In this document: positions 11,506-23,552 of the stretch, in pieces
Numbering within the stretch: position 1 is the stretch's first letter
Layout: every line of letters starts with the position of its first letter
Assembly (NCBI GenBank): GCA_951799445.1
Contig: OX637296.1
Span: 5,022,001 to 5,086,000, forward strand
Source of the DNA: Pseudisothecium myosuroides
Lineage: Eukaryota > Streptophyta > Bryopsida > Hypnales > Lembophyllaceae
Direction: 5' to 3'
DNA: 64,000 nucleotides
Translations under genes and position numbers: made by a program
Notes under the pieces: model-generated
The model's input: only the letters and a program-made list of their open reading frames with translations
Database searches by the model: none
Told to the model about the DNA's origin: nothing

Positions 11506-11887
11506 TCCACTGAAAAGACCCAGCATCCGGTCAATGAGGGCCGTTGATTATGATTAAAAAAAATCGGACCCCCTTTGAATGCCGTCGATTCAAAAAACAA
11601 TTTGGGATGCGGATATGGATACAATACAGATTCAATGCAGATACATCGTGGTACAGCTACGGAATTGGATATGGATATGGATACGAGATATATTCCATAT
11701 TGATTGCCAACCCCACCAAAAGCGTGGGATGGGGGGGTATTTGAAAAATAATTAATAATTAATTTAATTTTTCAATTATTGGGGGGTTGTTAATTGAAAA
11801 AATAAATAAATCCGATTTTATTTTATTTTTTCAGTGGATTGTGACATCTGTGTCACTATCCACTGGAAAGAGGCAGTTACCGCCTAC
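11506..11887. mobile_element. Relative of the 550 bp insertion at 34491 (opposite orientation)
   Basis: Matches the reverse complement of 34491-35040 at both ends and inside: TCAATGAGGGCCGTTGATTA, TGCCGTCGATTC, GGATATGGATATGGATA runs and CACTATCCACTGGAAAGAGG. The motif CACTATCCACTG(A/G)AAAG occurs as a direct repeat at both ends, not inverted. No clear target duplication is seen here, suggesting an old copy. Confidence 0.65.
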
Positions 11888-11966
11888 ACACAATATTGTA
11901 TCACTTTGTATCATGTTGTGGGTTGGTAAGGGTGCTTGTCACTTTGAATCATATTGTGGTTGGTAA

Positions 11967-12395
11967 GAGCATTGCCACCGCATTAACGCAACCAGGAATG
12001 GGAAATGGTTTTCCCAAAGCGTAGTGGCGAGGCAGTTGCCCTTCCATCTCCCCTTCTTCAAGAACTACCACAGTGCAATCCATGCGACACTCCTCGGCAA
12101 CGCCTTATCCATCTTGTTTAACACGCTTTTACATCTCCAATGACATCATGGAAGAGAATGATTTCTAAAGATTTTGAAAAGATATTCTTAGGATTCCTCT
12201 GTTGCCAAAGGGTTGAGTTGTTGTGTGAGCTCTTGGCGTGGGTGGAAAAAATCTTGAAAATGACGTGAACAGAGCCTTGTAGTGTTGCGCAAGAAAACGG
12301 GAAAGCCTTTTGCGTGGGTGCGGTGGAGGCCAAAATAACACCTGTTCGCACCAACCGCACTTCCGTCTCTGTTTGCGTCTGTAGTGGCAATGCTC
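11967..12395. mobile_element. Tourist/Harbinger-like MITE
   Basis: Inverted ends GAGCATTGCCAC (left) and GTGGCAATGCTC (right), flanked by TAA at 11964-11966 and 12396-12398. The 3 bp TAA target and GAGCATTGCC-type ends fit PIF/Harbinger MITEs. No transposase frame inside. Confidence 0.7.
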
Positions 12396-12662
12396 TAAGG
12401 ATGCCACAATTTTCACTTATGGGAATGAAAAGATTGTCGATTTTGTAACCACCCTATAGTTGGAAATAGGGTGACCTATGTAACAAGAATAGGTTGAATG
12501 GAATTTTCACAAAAAAAAATCCCATGGTAATTTTGTTTTCAAGGAAAAAAATGTAAAAAATTATAAAATCCTTTTGGAATCTATTTTTCTACGCAGGAAA
12601 TTTTTTACCCTCACCATATGCATATTGCAAATATGCTTATTTGCTTAAGTGATCAAAAATGG

Positions 12663-12759
12663 GTCTCCTATCATATATAGACCCATAATCATCTCACACC
12701 TACAAGATACGGTCTTCTACCATATGTAGACCCATAATCATCTCACACCTACAAGATAC
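12663..12759. repeat. 48 bp tandem duplication
   Basis: CATCTCACACCTACAAGATA and the preceding ATATAGACCCATAAT occur twice, about 48 bp apart, with only a few differences. Confidence 0.8.
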
Positions 12760-12760
12760 G

Positions 12761-13515
12761 CACAAGTAGAGCGTGAGAGCCTAGTGTTGATTTTTGGTAC
12801 AATTGTGTACAATATTTTGAAATTTCATATCTTATTCATATAGTATCCAAACAATGCCTGTCAATCTTGGAAGGGTAAGGCCTATGACCAAGGTAGTCAA
12901 TCAAAATTATTAAATTTTTGAAAGAATAGGTGTAGTCTAATTTCTCTAAAAGCCATTTATATGCCACTTTTTGACTATTTAGGTGTTGTAGGGTTAATCC
13001 CTAATAACTCGTCACCATTTTCTAGTTGTTGCCCTCTTTTTTGAGTTGTGTGTTCTCAAATTTTGAATTTTTTTTAGTATTATAAATTATTTCTAGCTAG
13101 GAAATAGACTAGGTTATGTATTCAATGGTGGTACTTTCATCAATTCCAAGTTAAACTTTGCTTTATGGAATTTTTGAAAGTTGAATGGTGTAGTATAGTT
13201 TATAGCTCATGATTTTTGGTTCAATATGGGTATGGACTGAAAAGTCAGCCAACCAATGGCATTGTTGCCTACCTCAAAAAAGGCAGATCTAAGGAGCTCA
13301 AGAAAAAGACAAGTGTGCCTATTCTTATTTTTTTGTTCTCCCAGTGAAAACACACCTCACATATTGGTTAAAATGTTGAAAGTGATGCAAATAGGATCTT
13401 CTTTTATTTAAACCACTCTCTTTTTATCAATCACATAACCAATCCAACATCTGCGTCTATTTTTTTTACCTTACAAAGTCAACAATTGTGTGACAAACTA
13501 CAAATGTTGTGAGTC
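12761..13515. other. No gene recognised
   Basis: AT-rich sequence. A weak TTAATCCCTAATAAC at about 12990 may be a decayed end of the TTAA family, but no partner end was found. Confidence 0.35.
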
Positions 13516-13519
13516 TTAA

Positions 13520-15373
13520 CCCCTAAAGGACTAGATTGGATTTTTTGGGGGCTACATAGCAATTTTGGATAGGATGGTGTGAATGACAATTTACATATTT
13601 TAGGCTGAAATTTTAATAGAAGGTGTGGACAAGGAATATCTTTCATGAGCATTAAATTTCATGACATTTGGAATTAAATATGAATAAAAATTTATGCCTA
13701 ATAAGTTACTTTTTTTGTAAATGGATAGTCTAGGTAGATTTAAAAAATTACTTTTTTTAGAAACAAAATTTTTTAATTGGTTTTCTAGATTTATATATAC
13801 ATGGAGAGCTTTGAATCATTCCATTGTGATTAATAAGATGAAAATTATGAGTTTTAGTTTGCGGGTAGTTATAAAATCTCTTACTCTAAAATAATCTTTG
13901 AAGTCCTTTATTTAACCCCTAAAGTTCCATGACTATGTTTTCCCCGAAAACGCTCAAAAACTGCCATTTTCAATACAAGTACCAAATTTTTGAAAAAAAC
14001 TTTTTTTGACACATATAACCATAGAATCTTGTAGTATGCTGACTTGAAAACACGTGGTAGAAAATTCAAAAATTTCCACTGCGTCGATTGCAAGATATTA
14101 ATGTTTGAATTTGCAGAAATCGTTTTTTTGGCCGTGCAGAAAATAAGGCAGCTGCACTTCAAAAGCTCATTTTTCTATGAAAAAATGTCCAAAATGGTGG
14201 TACTTTTTTGGATTCTTTTTTCAAGGCAAGTTGGATACATGCTTGAAAATTTTCACATCATTTGGAATTGTACAACATAGAAGAAAAATATAGTAAGTAG
14301 AAAGAAGTAGAGAATGACTCAAAATACAAAATCGTTAAGAACTTAGTCATGGAAATGTAAAATCCCAATGGTTGTAATATTATAACAAACAATCTACAGC
14401 CTAAGATTCTATTTTTTTCAAAAAATATTAAAAATTGATTGAAATAAATTAACAACTTCAAAGTTTATTTTAGAATAGAAGATCCATAACTGCCCGCAAA
14501 CTAAAACTCGTCATAACTTTTGACTCATTGATCAAAATGGAATGATTCAAAGCTTTCCATGTATATATAACTCTTGAAAACCAATTCCAAATTTTTGTTT
14601 TTGAAAAAAGTGATTTTTTCTTATCTGCCCGAACTGCTCAATTACAAAACAAACAAACATATTAGGCCATAACTTTTGACTCATATTTCCAAATGTCATG
14701 AAATTTGGTGCATATGAGAGATATTCCTTGTCCCCACCTTTTATCAAAATTTCAGACCCAATTATGGAAATCTCCAATCACACGTACCTGCCCAAAATTT
14801 CTATGTTGCCCAAAACTGCATGCTGGTTCTTTAGGGGTTAACTCAATTTTCAATATTTTTTGAAAAAAATAAATTATAGAATGTACATTGTTTATTACAA
14901 CATTGCAAACATTGGGATTGTCAGTTTTCAATTCCATGCCTACATTCTTAACAATTCAGTATTTTGAATCATTCTCTATTTGTTTTTTTATTTACAATTT
15001 CTTTCCTATATGTTGTACAATTCCAAATGATGTGAAATTTTTCAAGCATGTTACCAACTTGCCTTGAAGAATGAATTTGAAGAAGCGCCACCATTTTGGA
15101 CATTTTTTCATACAAATGTGAGCTTGTGAAGTGTAGCTGCGCTATTTTTTGCAAGGCCAAAAAAAGGATTTTGGTCAAGTGAAATGCAAATATTTTGCAA
15201 TTCCAAAGGTGGAAATTTCTGAAATCTTTTCTATATCTTCTCAAGTCAGCATACTACAAGATCCTAAGTTTACATGTGTCCAAAAATGTTTTTTTCTTAA
15301 AATTTGGTACTAGGACTAGAAATGACAGTTTTGAAGCATTTTTGGTGAAAACATAGTCATGAAACTTTAGGGG
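13520..15373. mobile_element. TTAA-family element (X-Y' orientation) carrying a nested copy
   Basis: CCCCTAAAGGACTAG after TTAA (13516-13519) and ACTTTAGGGG before TTAA (15374-15377). Its own sequence is 13520-13911 plus 14842-15373, about 924 bp, the family's normal length. It is split by a second member at 13916-14837. The split arms read in reverse orientation relative to the inner copy. Confidence 0.8.
13916..14837. mobile_element. Inner TTAA-family element, nested in its own kind
   Basis: CCCCTAAAGTTCCATGAC after TTAA (13912-13915) and GGTTCTTTAGGGG before TTAA (14838-14841); 922 bp, Y-X' type. The outer element reads ...CTTTATTTAA and TTAACTCAATTTTC on either side, so insertion was at an internal TTAA of the outer copy, which is now duplicated. 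Confidence 0.85.
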
Positions 15374-15377
15374 TTAA

Positions 15378-15792
15378 CTTAACAATATGTAGTTTTGATG
15401 TCAATATGGTACCATATCAATTGACATGCCTTGAAGTTCCAATGAAGTACCAACCAATGTATTTTTGATGCTATAATAGCTTTCAAATGTCATTATAATG
15501 ACAACATGTAATCGTAACACTATCACCATACCATCATTTATTTGTGATGCTAAAATGATGCCACAATTGCATTAAAATGGAATAAACCAACATCATGAAC
15601 TTTTGATGTTAAATTAGTGTACAATATTGTAATAAAAGATTCAATTCTTATACTATAATGGCACAAATAGAACAATAAAATGACACCATGTAAATTTCAA
15701 GTTAGAACATCTTCTATGCTAATGTCAAAATGGCATTGACTTTGGCATCAACAAGACATTAATACACCTTCTGATAGTGAGGATAGTAGAGA

Positions 15793-15836
<44 letters not shown>

Positions 15837-16387
15837 TAGTCAATGTTTAGTGCCAAAAAACATTTATCCAAGTTTATATACTACATATATTCAATATTTA
15901 AGTTATTTATAATTGTAATAATGTACCACAAAACTAAAACTATTGTCTTCATTCTCACAATGAAATAGAATGATTCATATGAATGGGGGTCACTTCTCAA
16001 AAGTTGAACCTAAAGTTAAAATATTGGTCCCATCTAAATTTGTCCTATCTGAATTACATGCTTCATACTAATTATGATAAATTGAATAGGTCATTTCATA
16101 ACGATGGAGCATTGGTCATAGTCAAAACACATAAAAAAACATCTACTTTTTTCCATAAGCCACTATCAATTCTTCACACCTCTAAATATGCCTTTGTTCT
16201 CACCAGTAGTATTTTGATACTTTATTAGTCTATATGGTACCAACATGCAAGACACATACAATGAGTCTAATTACACTTGGCCCTTTTGTTTAGAGACAAT
16301 TGGAAAAAAATTTAAATGCAAAGTTTATGAATAAATAACTTAACAAGAATTTCAATTCCAATGTGAAATTTTGAAGAAATTCTCAAG
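15378..16387. repeat. AT-rich stretch with a (TA)18 microsatellite
   Basis: A perfect TA run spans 15797-15832. The preceding 400 bp repeats short phrases such as AAATGACA and GATGCTA; no gene recognised. Confidence 0.7.
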
Positions 16388-16391
16388 TTAA

Positions 16392-18309
16392 TCCCTAAAG
16401 GACCAAACAACATTTTTTTTGGCAACATAGTGATTTTGGGCAGCTCACTACAAACAAAAAAAATTCACTATATTTTTTAATCTTTCTTGGATGCAGGGAC
16501 GAGGAGTACCTAGTTGCTCCACCAAATTTTCTTACAATTGGATGTGCCCATGAACAGTTATAGGGGAAAATGCCGCTTTTCATGGACAGGGGGCAATATG
16601 GGCAAGGTAATTTATACTATAGCAAAATTTGCATCGCAATGACAAAAAGAGCTAGGGCAAGGCCTTGAGCAACCTCTCGCCCTAGGGTCAAACCGGAGTA
16701 CTTCTCTAACATTTTTCTAGACTAATAAATTTGATACAATGTCAGATTTTTCTGTACACGGAAGTAGTGGCAAGGAGGTGGTTGCTTTGTGATTTTTTGG
16801 CCTAATGGGGAGATTACTCCTAATTGCCACATTTGAAAAAAAAATACTACAACCATTGAATCAATTATCCATTTGTCATTTGACAAACTACCATCTAAAA
16901 AAAATTGTTGGTAAAATGAAACAATCGTTTCTTTGACATTTGTAGGAATGAAGGATAAAAAGGTCATTTTTATAATCAAATCCATTGTCCATCATTAATC
17001 CTCAAAGGTTATGGAATAATTTGAAATGAGAGTTTCACCACTCATTGTCAAAATGTAGGAATTCTGTTCAAAGTAGAAATTTAGACCTCATTTTGGCATA
17101 GTAGGATAACCTTTTCCAAAAAACTTTGAATCAAAAAAAGTTGGAAAATCAAGCTAATTTTCATTTCCAAAAACCTGTTTGTGATTTTGAGCCTCCAAAT
17201 AAAAGCTATGGACAAAATTTAGTGAGGATGTTTGAAATGTCAATGAAAATGTCTCTTCCAAACCCTCTCTGAAATTTGTCTATAACTTTTGATTGAAGTC
17301 TCAAAATCTCAAGTGGGTTGTTGGAGATGAAAGTTACATTGATTTCCTAACTTTTCTTAATTCAAAAGTTTTTGGAAAAAGTTATCCTACTATGCCAAAA
17401 TGAGGCCTAAAATTCTATTTTGAATAAAATTCCTACTTATCTATGAGTGGTTGAACTCCTAGTAATTCTAATTTATATATCTCACATGGGCTGTTTTATC
17501 TCTTACCACCCCATTTGTATAAAGATCTTCTCTTTTCATCTTTGAATACCATATACAATATATGTAGCTTAGCAAGCTACGGGAGATCATTGCCTTATAT
17601 TTTGATATCATTGAAATTTAATTTTGAATATTCTAAAATTATAATTCATAGAGCAAGGAACATCTTCAAAATCAAGGACAACTTATCCAATGTCAATGAT
17701 TTGTGATGAGTCAAGCTTCGCTAACCTTGACACAACGTCCTCCTTGCCCTTCACTTCAGCTTGAACACAGATTGATCAAGCTTGCCAAAGTTTGATATTT
17801 TGGGTGATTTTTATTTTTTTCTTTCCCTAGAGCTAGCTAAAATCTAAAACCCTACCATGCACATTTTGAAGAAATTATTGTACATGCAAGCCATAAATTG
17901 TTGAAAAAAGGGCTTTTTATGAGACTTTTCTTGAAGCTAGTTCCCTATTGGAATTTTTTGGTACATATATATTAGAAAAAAAATCAGCCCTTCAGAGGGC
18001 TCCTTCCCTTTGCAAAGGGGCTTTGAGTTCACGCAAAAAACTAACTTGTACAAAAGCCTCTCTGAATCAAAGTTGCCCAAAATTTAGATGCCCTCCAAAA
18101 ACATTTTTTTCAACTTCAAACACTATAATCTCACAATCTATCCAGTCAAAACCTCCCATTTTTTACTACAACATAATAAAGTAGTCTAATACTAGATCTT
18201 ATAGTTAGATGCAACAAGATTTCATTTTTCATTTTTAGAGGACCTTTGCCATCAAAACGACCTATTTTGAGTGTTTTTTTGGTGAAACATAGTCATAGAA
18301 CTTTAGAAG
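16392..18309. mobile_element. Diverged TTAA-family element, enlarged by insertion
   Basis: TTAA then TCCCTAAAGGACCAAAC at 16388-16409 (X arm, with GGCAACATAGTGATTTTGGG), and a Y'-type end GGTGAAACATAGTCATAGAA then CTTTAGAAG before TTAA at 18310-18313. At 1.9 kb it is twice the normal length; part of the excess is the hairpin at 17055-17436. Boundaries of the inner sequence are unclear. Confidence 0.5.
17055..17436. mobile_element. Hairpin element with approximately 100 bp inverted arms
   Basis: GTAGGAATT...CCTCATTTTGGCATAGTAGG (17055-17155) returns inverted at 17340-17436 (CCTACTATGCCAAAATGAGG...AATTCCTAC). Arms are near-identical and separated by about 190 bp. Class unknown; no target duplication was identified. 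Confidence 0.7.
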
Positions 18310-18313
18310 TTAA

Positions 18314-19043
18314 GCCCCTTAGGTTAGGTATACATACTTGAAGAAATATAAGATACACGGAACATCAAAGTAGGCTCTAAAACAACTGAAGACTATTGCA
18401 TTCAACAGCCCACACATCAATTATAGTAGAGCCACTTCACATTTACTTCAAAGAAAAATGCAATGGAGTATCTCTAGTATTTAGAACAAATAGCATTTTG
18501 AATATGCAATGGTATGTAGACTACATTCTACTGCATCTTTTATTCACATTGTGAGGGAATGTCAATTTTAGAGCCAAACATTAATCATTTTAAACATTAG
18601 TCAATAGGGGTACACATGGCATCTCCCCATTCAATGTTAAGCTTTTTGGAAGGGGTACAAATGACACATTCTACATATCCACATCACATTCTAGTTCAGC
18701 ATTCACTTGAGACGAAAGTGAAAAAGTAGTCTGCACAGTTTGTATAATCATTTTGATGTATACCCATTGTGATGTTGAAGGTCCAATTTAGAAAATTCAC
18801 TATGTAAACAAAGACACATGTTTGTACTAGAAGTTTTTGAGTGCAAAATTTGCAAAGTATATACAGTAAATTGTATGTTGGAAAAAAAAAGTTGAAACTG
18901 TCCATTCAAAAAAACAATGCCAAAAACTACAATGATATGCGACCACATTCAAATGCTGAAATCTACAAAATAAAACTGTTGTCTAAGTCACAGTCCCCAA
19001 AAACCACTGGAATGTATAAAAGTTTGTCTACAATGGTCTAAGG
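18314..19043. other. No gene recognised
   Basis: Presumed 3' side of the gene at 19044-20355. No repeat structure was identified. Confidence 0.35.
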
Positions 19044-20355
19044 TTAGTCCGCAACAGAGAGAGCTTCATCTTGAGTGCTTGTTTGAGTGCCATCGATGGC
19101 AATGATATCATTATGATCACGCCGCGATTCTTCTAGAATATATCATATACAACACCATAATCACATGAATCATGTTGATAAAAACAAGTACGTGTGTAAT
19201 TTTATCATTTCATTACAGAGCACATTCTTGAAGGGATAAATTAAATAGCATGTTCAAGAAGAAAACTTCAAAATTTTCATACAAACAAAATATAATACAA
19301 TCATTGTTTACAAAAATTCCAAAGTTGTTTGAGAACATTACCTAAAACCTCATAATTGTGCTCTGCACCTTCTTGTGCCTCGCCCCAGTTTGCTCCTAAG
19401 TGTTGCTCGAGGTGTTGCTAGTCCAAATCAGCAAGCCGAGAACCTAGATTTGTATGTTAAAAAAATATCAAAGTCACATCATCCATATCAAAAGCATTTG
19501 GATTCATCATACATTTTCAAAAAAATGAAGCCCTGCTCTATTCTATCCCACCTTGAAAGATACACAGAATCCAATAAGCAAAGGAAATATATTGACCAGA
19601 ACACAACATTGGCAACAGAGTATATGGAAGAGTACTTTCCAATTGTTTTTTCAACTTGAATTTGCAATATGTAGCAGCCCTCTTGATGAAGTTAGTTTGA
19701 GTTAAAATGATTTTGTTCTTTGCAAACGAGGTACCTTGCTTGATGTACTCCTCAACTCCTCCTTTGATTTGTTCAGGTGTCACATTCATGTGGACACGCT
19801 GAAAATGTTCTTCACCTTTGTTTTTGGTATAGTACCCTAGCATTCCAATCAAAATATGAAGCTTGGTATCACAAAATACTTCAGTGAGAATGTGGTGCTC
19901 CACTGGGGCATTCTTAGCATCTTCCCATCCAAAATAAGTTTTTATACGTTTGCTAACCATGGGCGTTGAAGAAGCTAGAAGGTGGCACACCATTTGGAAT
20001 TGTAGTCTAAATATAGTACTTTCAATAGAACACAGTCCAGAGATGCACTCCTTCTCAATAAATTCTTCAATCTTATCCAAAAGCTCAACAAAAATGTCAG
20101 CACTTTCCACAGAAATGGTAACACTGACATCCATCTCTTTGGGTTGTGTAGGAGCTTGTTTACTTAGAGTTTTTTTAGAGCAATTTTTTTCAGGGAATTT
20201 TTTTTCATGACAGGTTTTTTTAGAGTTTTTTCCTTGAGTATAGATGTATCAGCACCAACACTTTCCTTTGCTGTAATGCTAGTGAACTTAGATTCTTCAT
20301 TGTTTGTTGATTTGCGACCTACTCCTTTTATTAGCCAAGACATGGGTGGAGCCAT
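19044..20355 (-). CDS. Unrecognised plant gene, at least three exons, possibly frameshifted
   Basis: The large exon starts with ATG at 20355 (MAPPMSWLIKGVGRK), runs through a Lys-rich stretch, then continues in a second frame as a 198-residue open segment from 20134 to 19538 with no recognised domain (MDVSVTISVES...; VHMNVTPEQIKGGVEEYIKQ). The frames join if the 7-base A run (T run 20184-20190 on plus) had one more base, so a 1 bp slip is likely. Two further exons are inferred. One spans 19417-19342, bounded by TAG| and G|GTAATG. The last spans 19132-19044, after TTCTAG|, and gives an acidic end stopping at VAD. Their phases match (G|AA). I could not find the donor that links the first exon to the second. 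Function unknown. Confidence 0.5.
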
Positions 20356-20666
20356 TTGAAACCCTATCCAAAACTAAATAAGCTAAAAATTAAAAAACAA
20401 GTTTGCCAAGCAGGACCACTCTGAAGCAAATAAGCACTCAAATACTGAGTAAGAACAACACTATTGCTAACGAAACACATCAAGCAAAACGAGTACAATA
20501 CTATTGCTAATGAACACATTGTGAGAATGCAAACCACTCATCACCTCTAGATAGTGCTCTACAAATAGTCGAAATACAACAACATGAGCCAAAAACAAGG
20601 GTCCCCGACCCTTACCCTTAAATCAACCTCCACCAAAACTGAAGCACCTAATGTTTTATGTGGTTG

Positions 20667-20869
20667 CACCTCAAGAGAAGGGAGTGTTTTAAGTATAGTC
20701 TTAGTAGTATAGTCCTATAAACAACGACCTTTTAGGAGATTTTTAGTAAAATTTTACTAAAAATATAAGTACTTTTAGTAAAATTTTACTAAAAATATCC
20801 TAAAAGGTTATTATTTATAGGACTATTCTACCAATACTACACTTAAAAACACCCCTTTCTCTTGTAGTG
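20667..20869. mobile_element. CACTA-type palindromic MITE
   Basis: 203 bp hairpin. The right end is CCCCTTTCTCTTGTAGTG; the left end (CACCTCAAGAGAAGGGAGTG) carries two changes. TTG flanks both sides (20664-20666, 20870-20872), a 3 bp target duplication. Same family as 35412-35614 and 41158-41379. Confidence 0.8.
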
Positions 20870-21191
20870 TTGATGTCTACACGCTAGGCATCAAACACCA
20901 CTGATCTCTGAAGTAGCTACAAACAAGGATATTTACATCTAGATGTAGCAAAACATGAACAAAAATTGCCAACATGAACACAAACACAAACGACCACAAA
21001 CAGGGTTGCCGCTACTGACCTTAAATCCCAACGAAGAATTCAATTGCCGCTTGAAATCATTCAATGGAAACCTTCCTCCAAATGCTTCTCTGAATTAACG
21101 CTATGGCACCTTCGTTCTCCTGCTTCTGTGGCACCTTCAAGTAGCATTAACATTGTGGCACCTTTGCGAATTCACGAATTTTTGTGGCATC
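20870..21191. other. No gene recognised
   Basis: Short spacer between two CACTA-type hairpins; no coding signal. Confidence 0.35.
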
Positions 21192-21344
21192 CACTACAAG
21201 AAAAGAAGGGTATAAATGACTTGTCCACAATGACTGCACCAACAAGAATGACTTCAAAATGGTCATTCTGTAGTCATTTTGCAGTCATTCTTGTTGGTGT
21301 AGTCATTGTAGACAAGTCATTTATACCCCTCTTTTCTTGTAGTG
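21192..21344. mobile_element. CACTA-type palindromic MITE, second subfamily
   Basis: 153 bp hairpin with ends CACTACAAGAAAAGAAGGG and CCCCTCTTTTCTTGTAGTG, flanked by ATC on both sides (21189-21191 and 21345-21347). The body is a near-perfect palindrome (ATAAATGACTTGTC and its complement). Confidence 0.9.
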
Positions 21345-21347
21345 ATC

Positions 21348-23552
21348 CTCCTAAGCCGTGTAGCACCTTCGTTCTTCAATGAAATAGAATTCAAAAAATT
21401 GTAACAAACAGAAAATCGTGAATTTGCGAAGTTGAACGTCAAACGCTGAACGCTTGAGTGTCAAATCCTATTGAGAAATCCGCGGTTCTTGCTTTTCTGA
21501 TAAACAACGTTGGATTGATGGCTTTGAGAGGCGTCCCAACTTTTCCCAAGAAGATCTACTACCATTAGTCATCGCCATTTGTGGCGATTTAATCAATGGT
21601 GCTGGAAGTAATGTTTTAATTTTTGAATAAGATCGGACGGCTGAGCTTATTTGGCAAGAGGGGAGAAGGGGAATATTTGCCACAAGGCTGTGCATATTCT
21701 TTTTGCCTCATTTTAAAGTGGTGAGGTTTTTTAAGAGGACTCCAAAACATATTTTTGTGCTTGAAAAGAGTTTTTATTTAACTTAGATAATTCAATTGGA
21801 TAGAATGTCCATTGCACTTATTGTTTATAATTACATATTTCTACTAGATTAAATGTATTTTCAAAAAATTTAAGCCCTAAATAAACAAGTATTCATTCAA
21901 CAGATGCATGAAATCTTTTGTAGGTTCACTTGAATGGATGTTCTGAAAATTTTGACACAAATTGTGAACAAACACTCCTTTCAATCCTAGTCAATGCATG
22001 CAAAATTGGTAGTTTTTGACAATTCCTCTTGAAAAATACCCCTAGTCTTTTACTCCTTAAGAATTAATGACTTCAAGACAAAAAAAAATATACTCACTTA
22101 TTTTCTTATTAGTCACTAAAAAATAAAAATAAAGTGATTCTTAGTTGAAAAATGTAATATAAAATTGTTAATGTTTCTCTTGCTATTGTAAAATCTATTT
22201 TTAGAAGTATTGAATTTAGATTAAAATATTTCCTTCTTATTGACTAAGTTTTCATATTGTCTATTTTTATGTATTTCAATATTTTCATCAATCATAAGTG
22301 ATTTTTCATCCAATTCACTACCTTCCATCTAGATTGAACAAGTATATAGTATACAAAACAATATCATTGACAATTACTCTAGCTATATTAAAAAATTAGC
22401 ATATTGGAAAAGTAATAGTCCCTTATATAAAATGGGTCTCATGCATTGATCTATTATAGGCAAACTTCCATGCACTTAGAATCGGCTAGACCTTGTATAA
22501 AGATAAAAATATATTATTTTGAAGTCTATATGGATTGCTTTTAGTTTGTCAACATGACAACACTACTTTGAAAATGAAGTTTCTTCCAATTCACTTAGAA
22601 GTAGAAGCATCATGTATTTCAATCTTGGTGTCACACATTGGTGTTTGATGTGAAACCTAACGTGGAACCCTAGATGACCAAATTCTTAATTTATCCCGGC
22701 CACTTCAAAAAATGTTTGAAATTATTTTTTTCTTTGAAAGTTTGAATGCATCATGAAACTCAATGAAGGCACTTCCAACTCTAGAAAAGTCCAAAATTAA
22801 TTTCCATTTCCAACTTAAAGTAGAACATCCCATTCCGCGCCCTATATCCATCCTTGAGTCTTGCTTCTTCCCCCAAAACCAACCTCTTCATGATGCAATT
22901 CCACTGAAGTTCATTCACCTTCAAGATATTGATATATCCTGAATTCCTACTTTTTGAAGAACGTTTATGTACACTGAGAGGTACTCGGAGAGGTAGCTCT
23001 TAACTATCATCTCAAAAATTTATAGAAAATTCGAAACAAATAATTTTGGATTAATTTTTTTTTCCACTTAGTTTTTCTCCAAAAAGCTAATCACTTCAAA
23101 CATAGAAGTCCGCTTTTACGCACTAGGAATTGTCACACCTTGTCCAAGAATGAAACTCCTATGAAGAACAAGAAGGTAATTAATGGAGTGAAAAGAAAGA
23201 GCCTATAGGATCTCTTTTCCATGAAGAAGGTGTAACATCTCTTTTGCAAAGCTCTCCAATGACCATTCTTCCTGCACGAAAACTTCTTCACGCCCATTCT
23301 TCATTTGAAAGGAGAAAAAAAAAACTTCTCAATTTTCAGAGAATAAACCCTCTGCAACTCAAGGAAAGAGTGCCACGTCCTCATTCTCTCAAGAGAGGAC
23401 CCTTGTCATTGCAAGTGAGCAGTAGACTACATTAGGGTTTGGACCCCGTCTCGCACATTCTGCCATTGTTTTCTAGTTCCGAATTCGGTGTGCAGACATT
23501 GCGAGGTCGAATTTATCCCCCTTTCGCAACCAAACCGTATTTCTTAGCAACC
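21348..23552. other. No gene recognised; ends in the COX5C-A promoter/leader
   Basis: AT-rich to about 23230, then richer in CT/GC toward the COX5C start, as expected of a leader. TTCTTAG just before the ATG could be the acceptor of a 5' UTR intron, a feature known in plant COX5C genes, but the donor was not identified. Confidence 0.35.
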
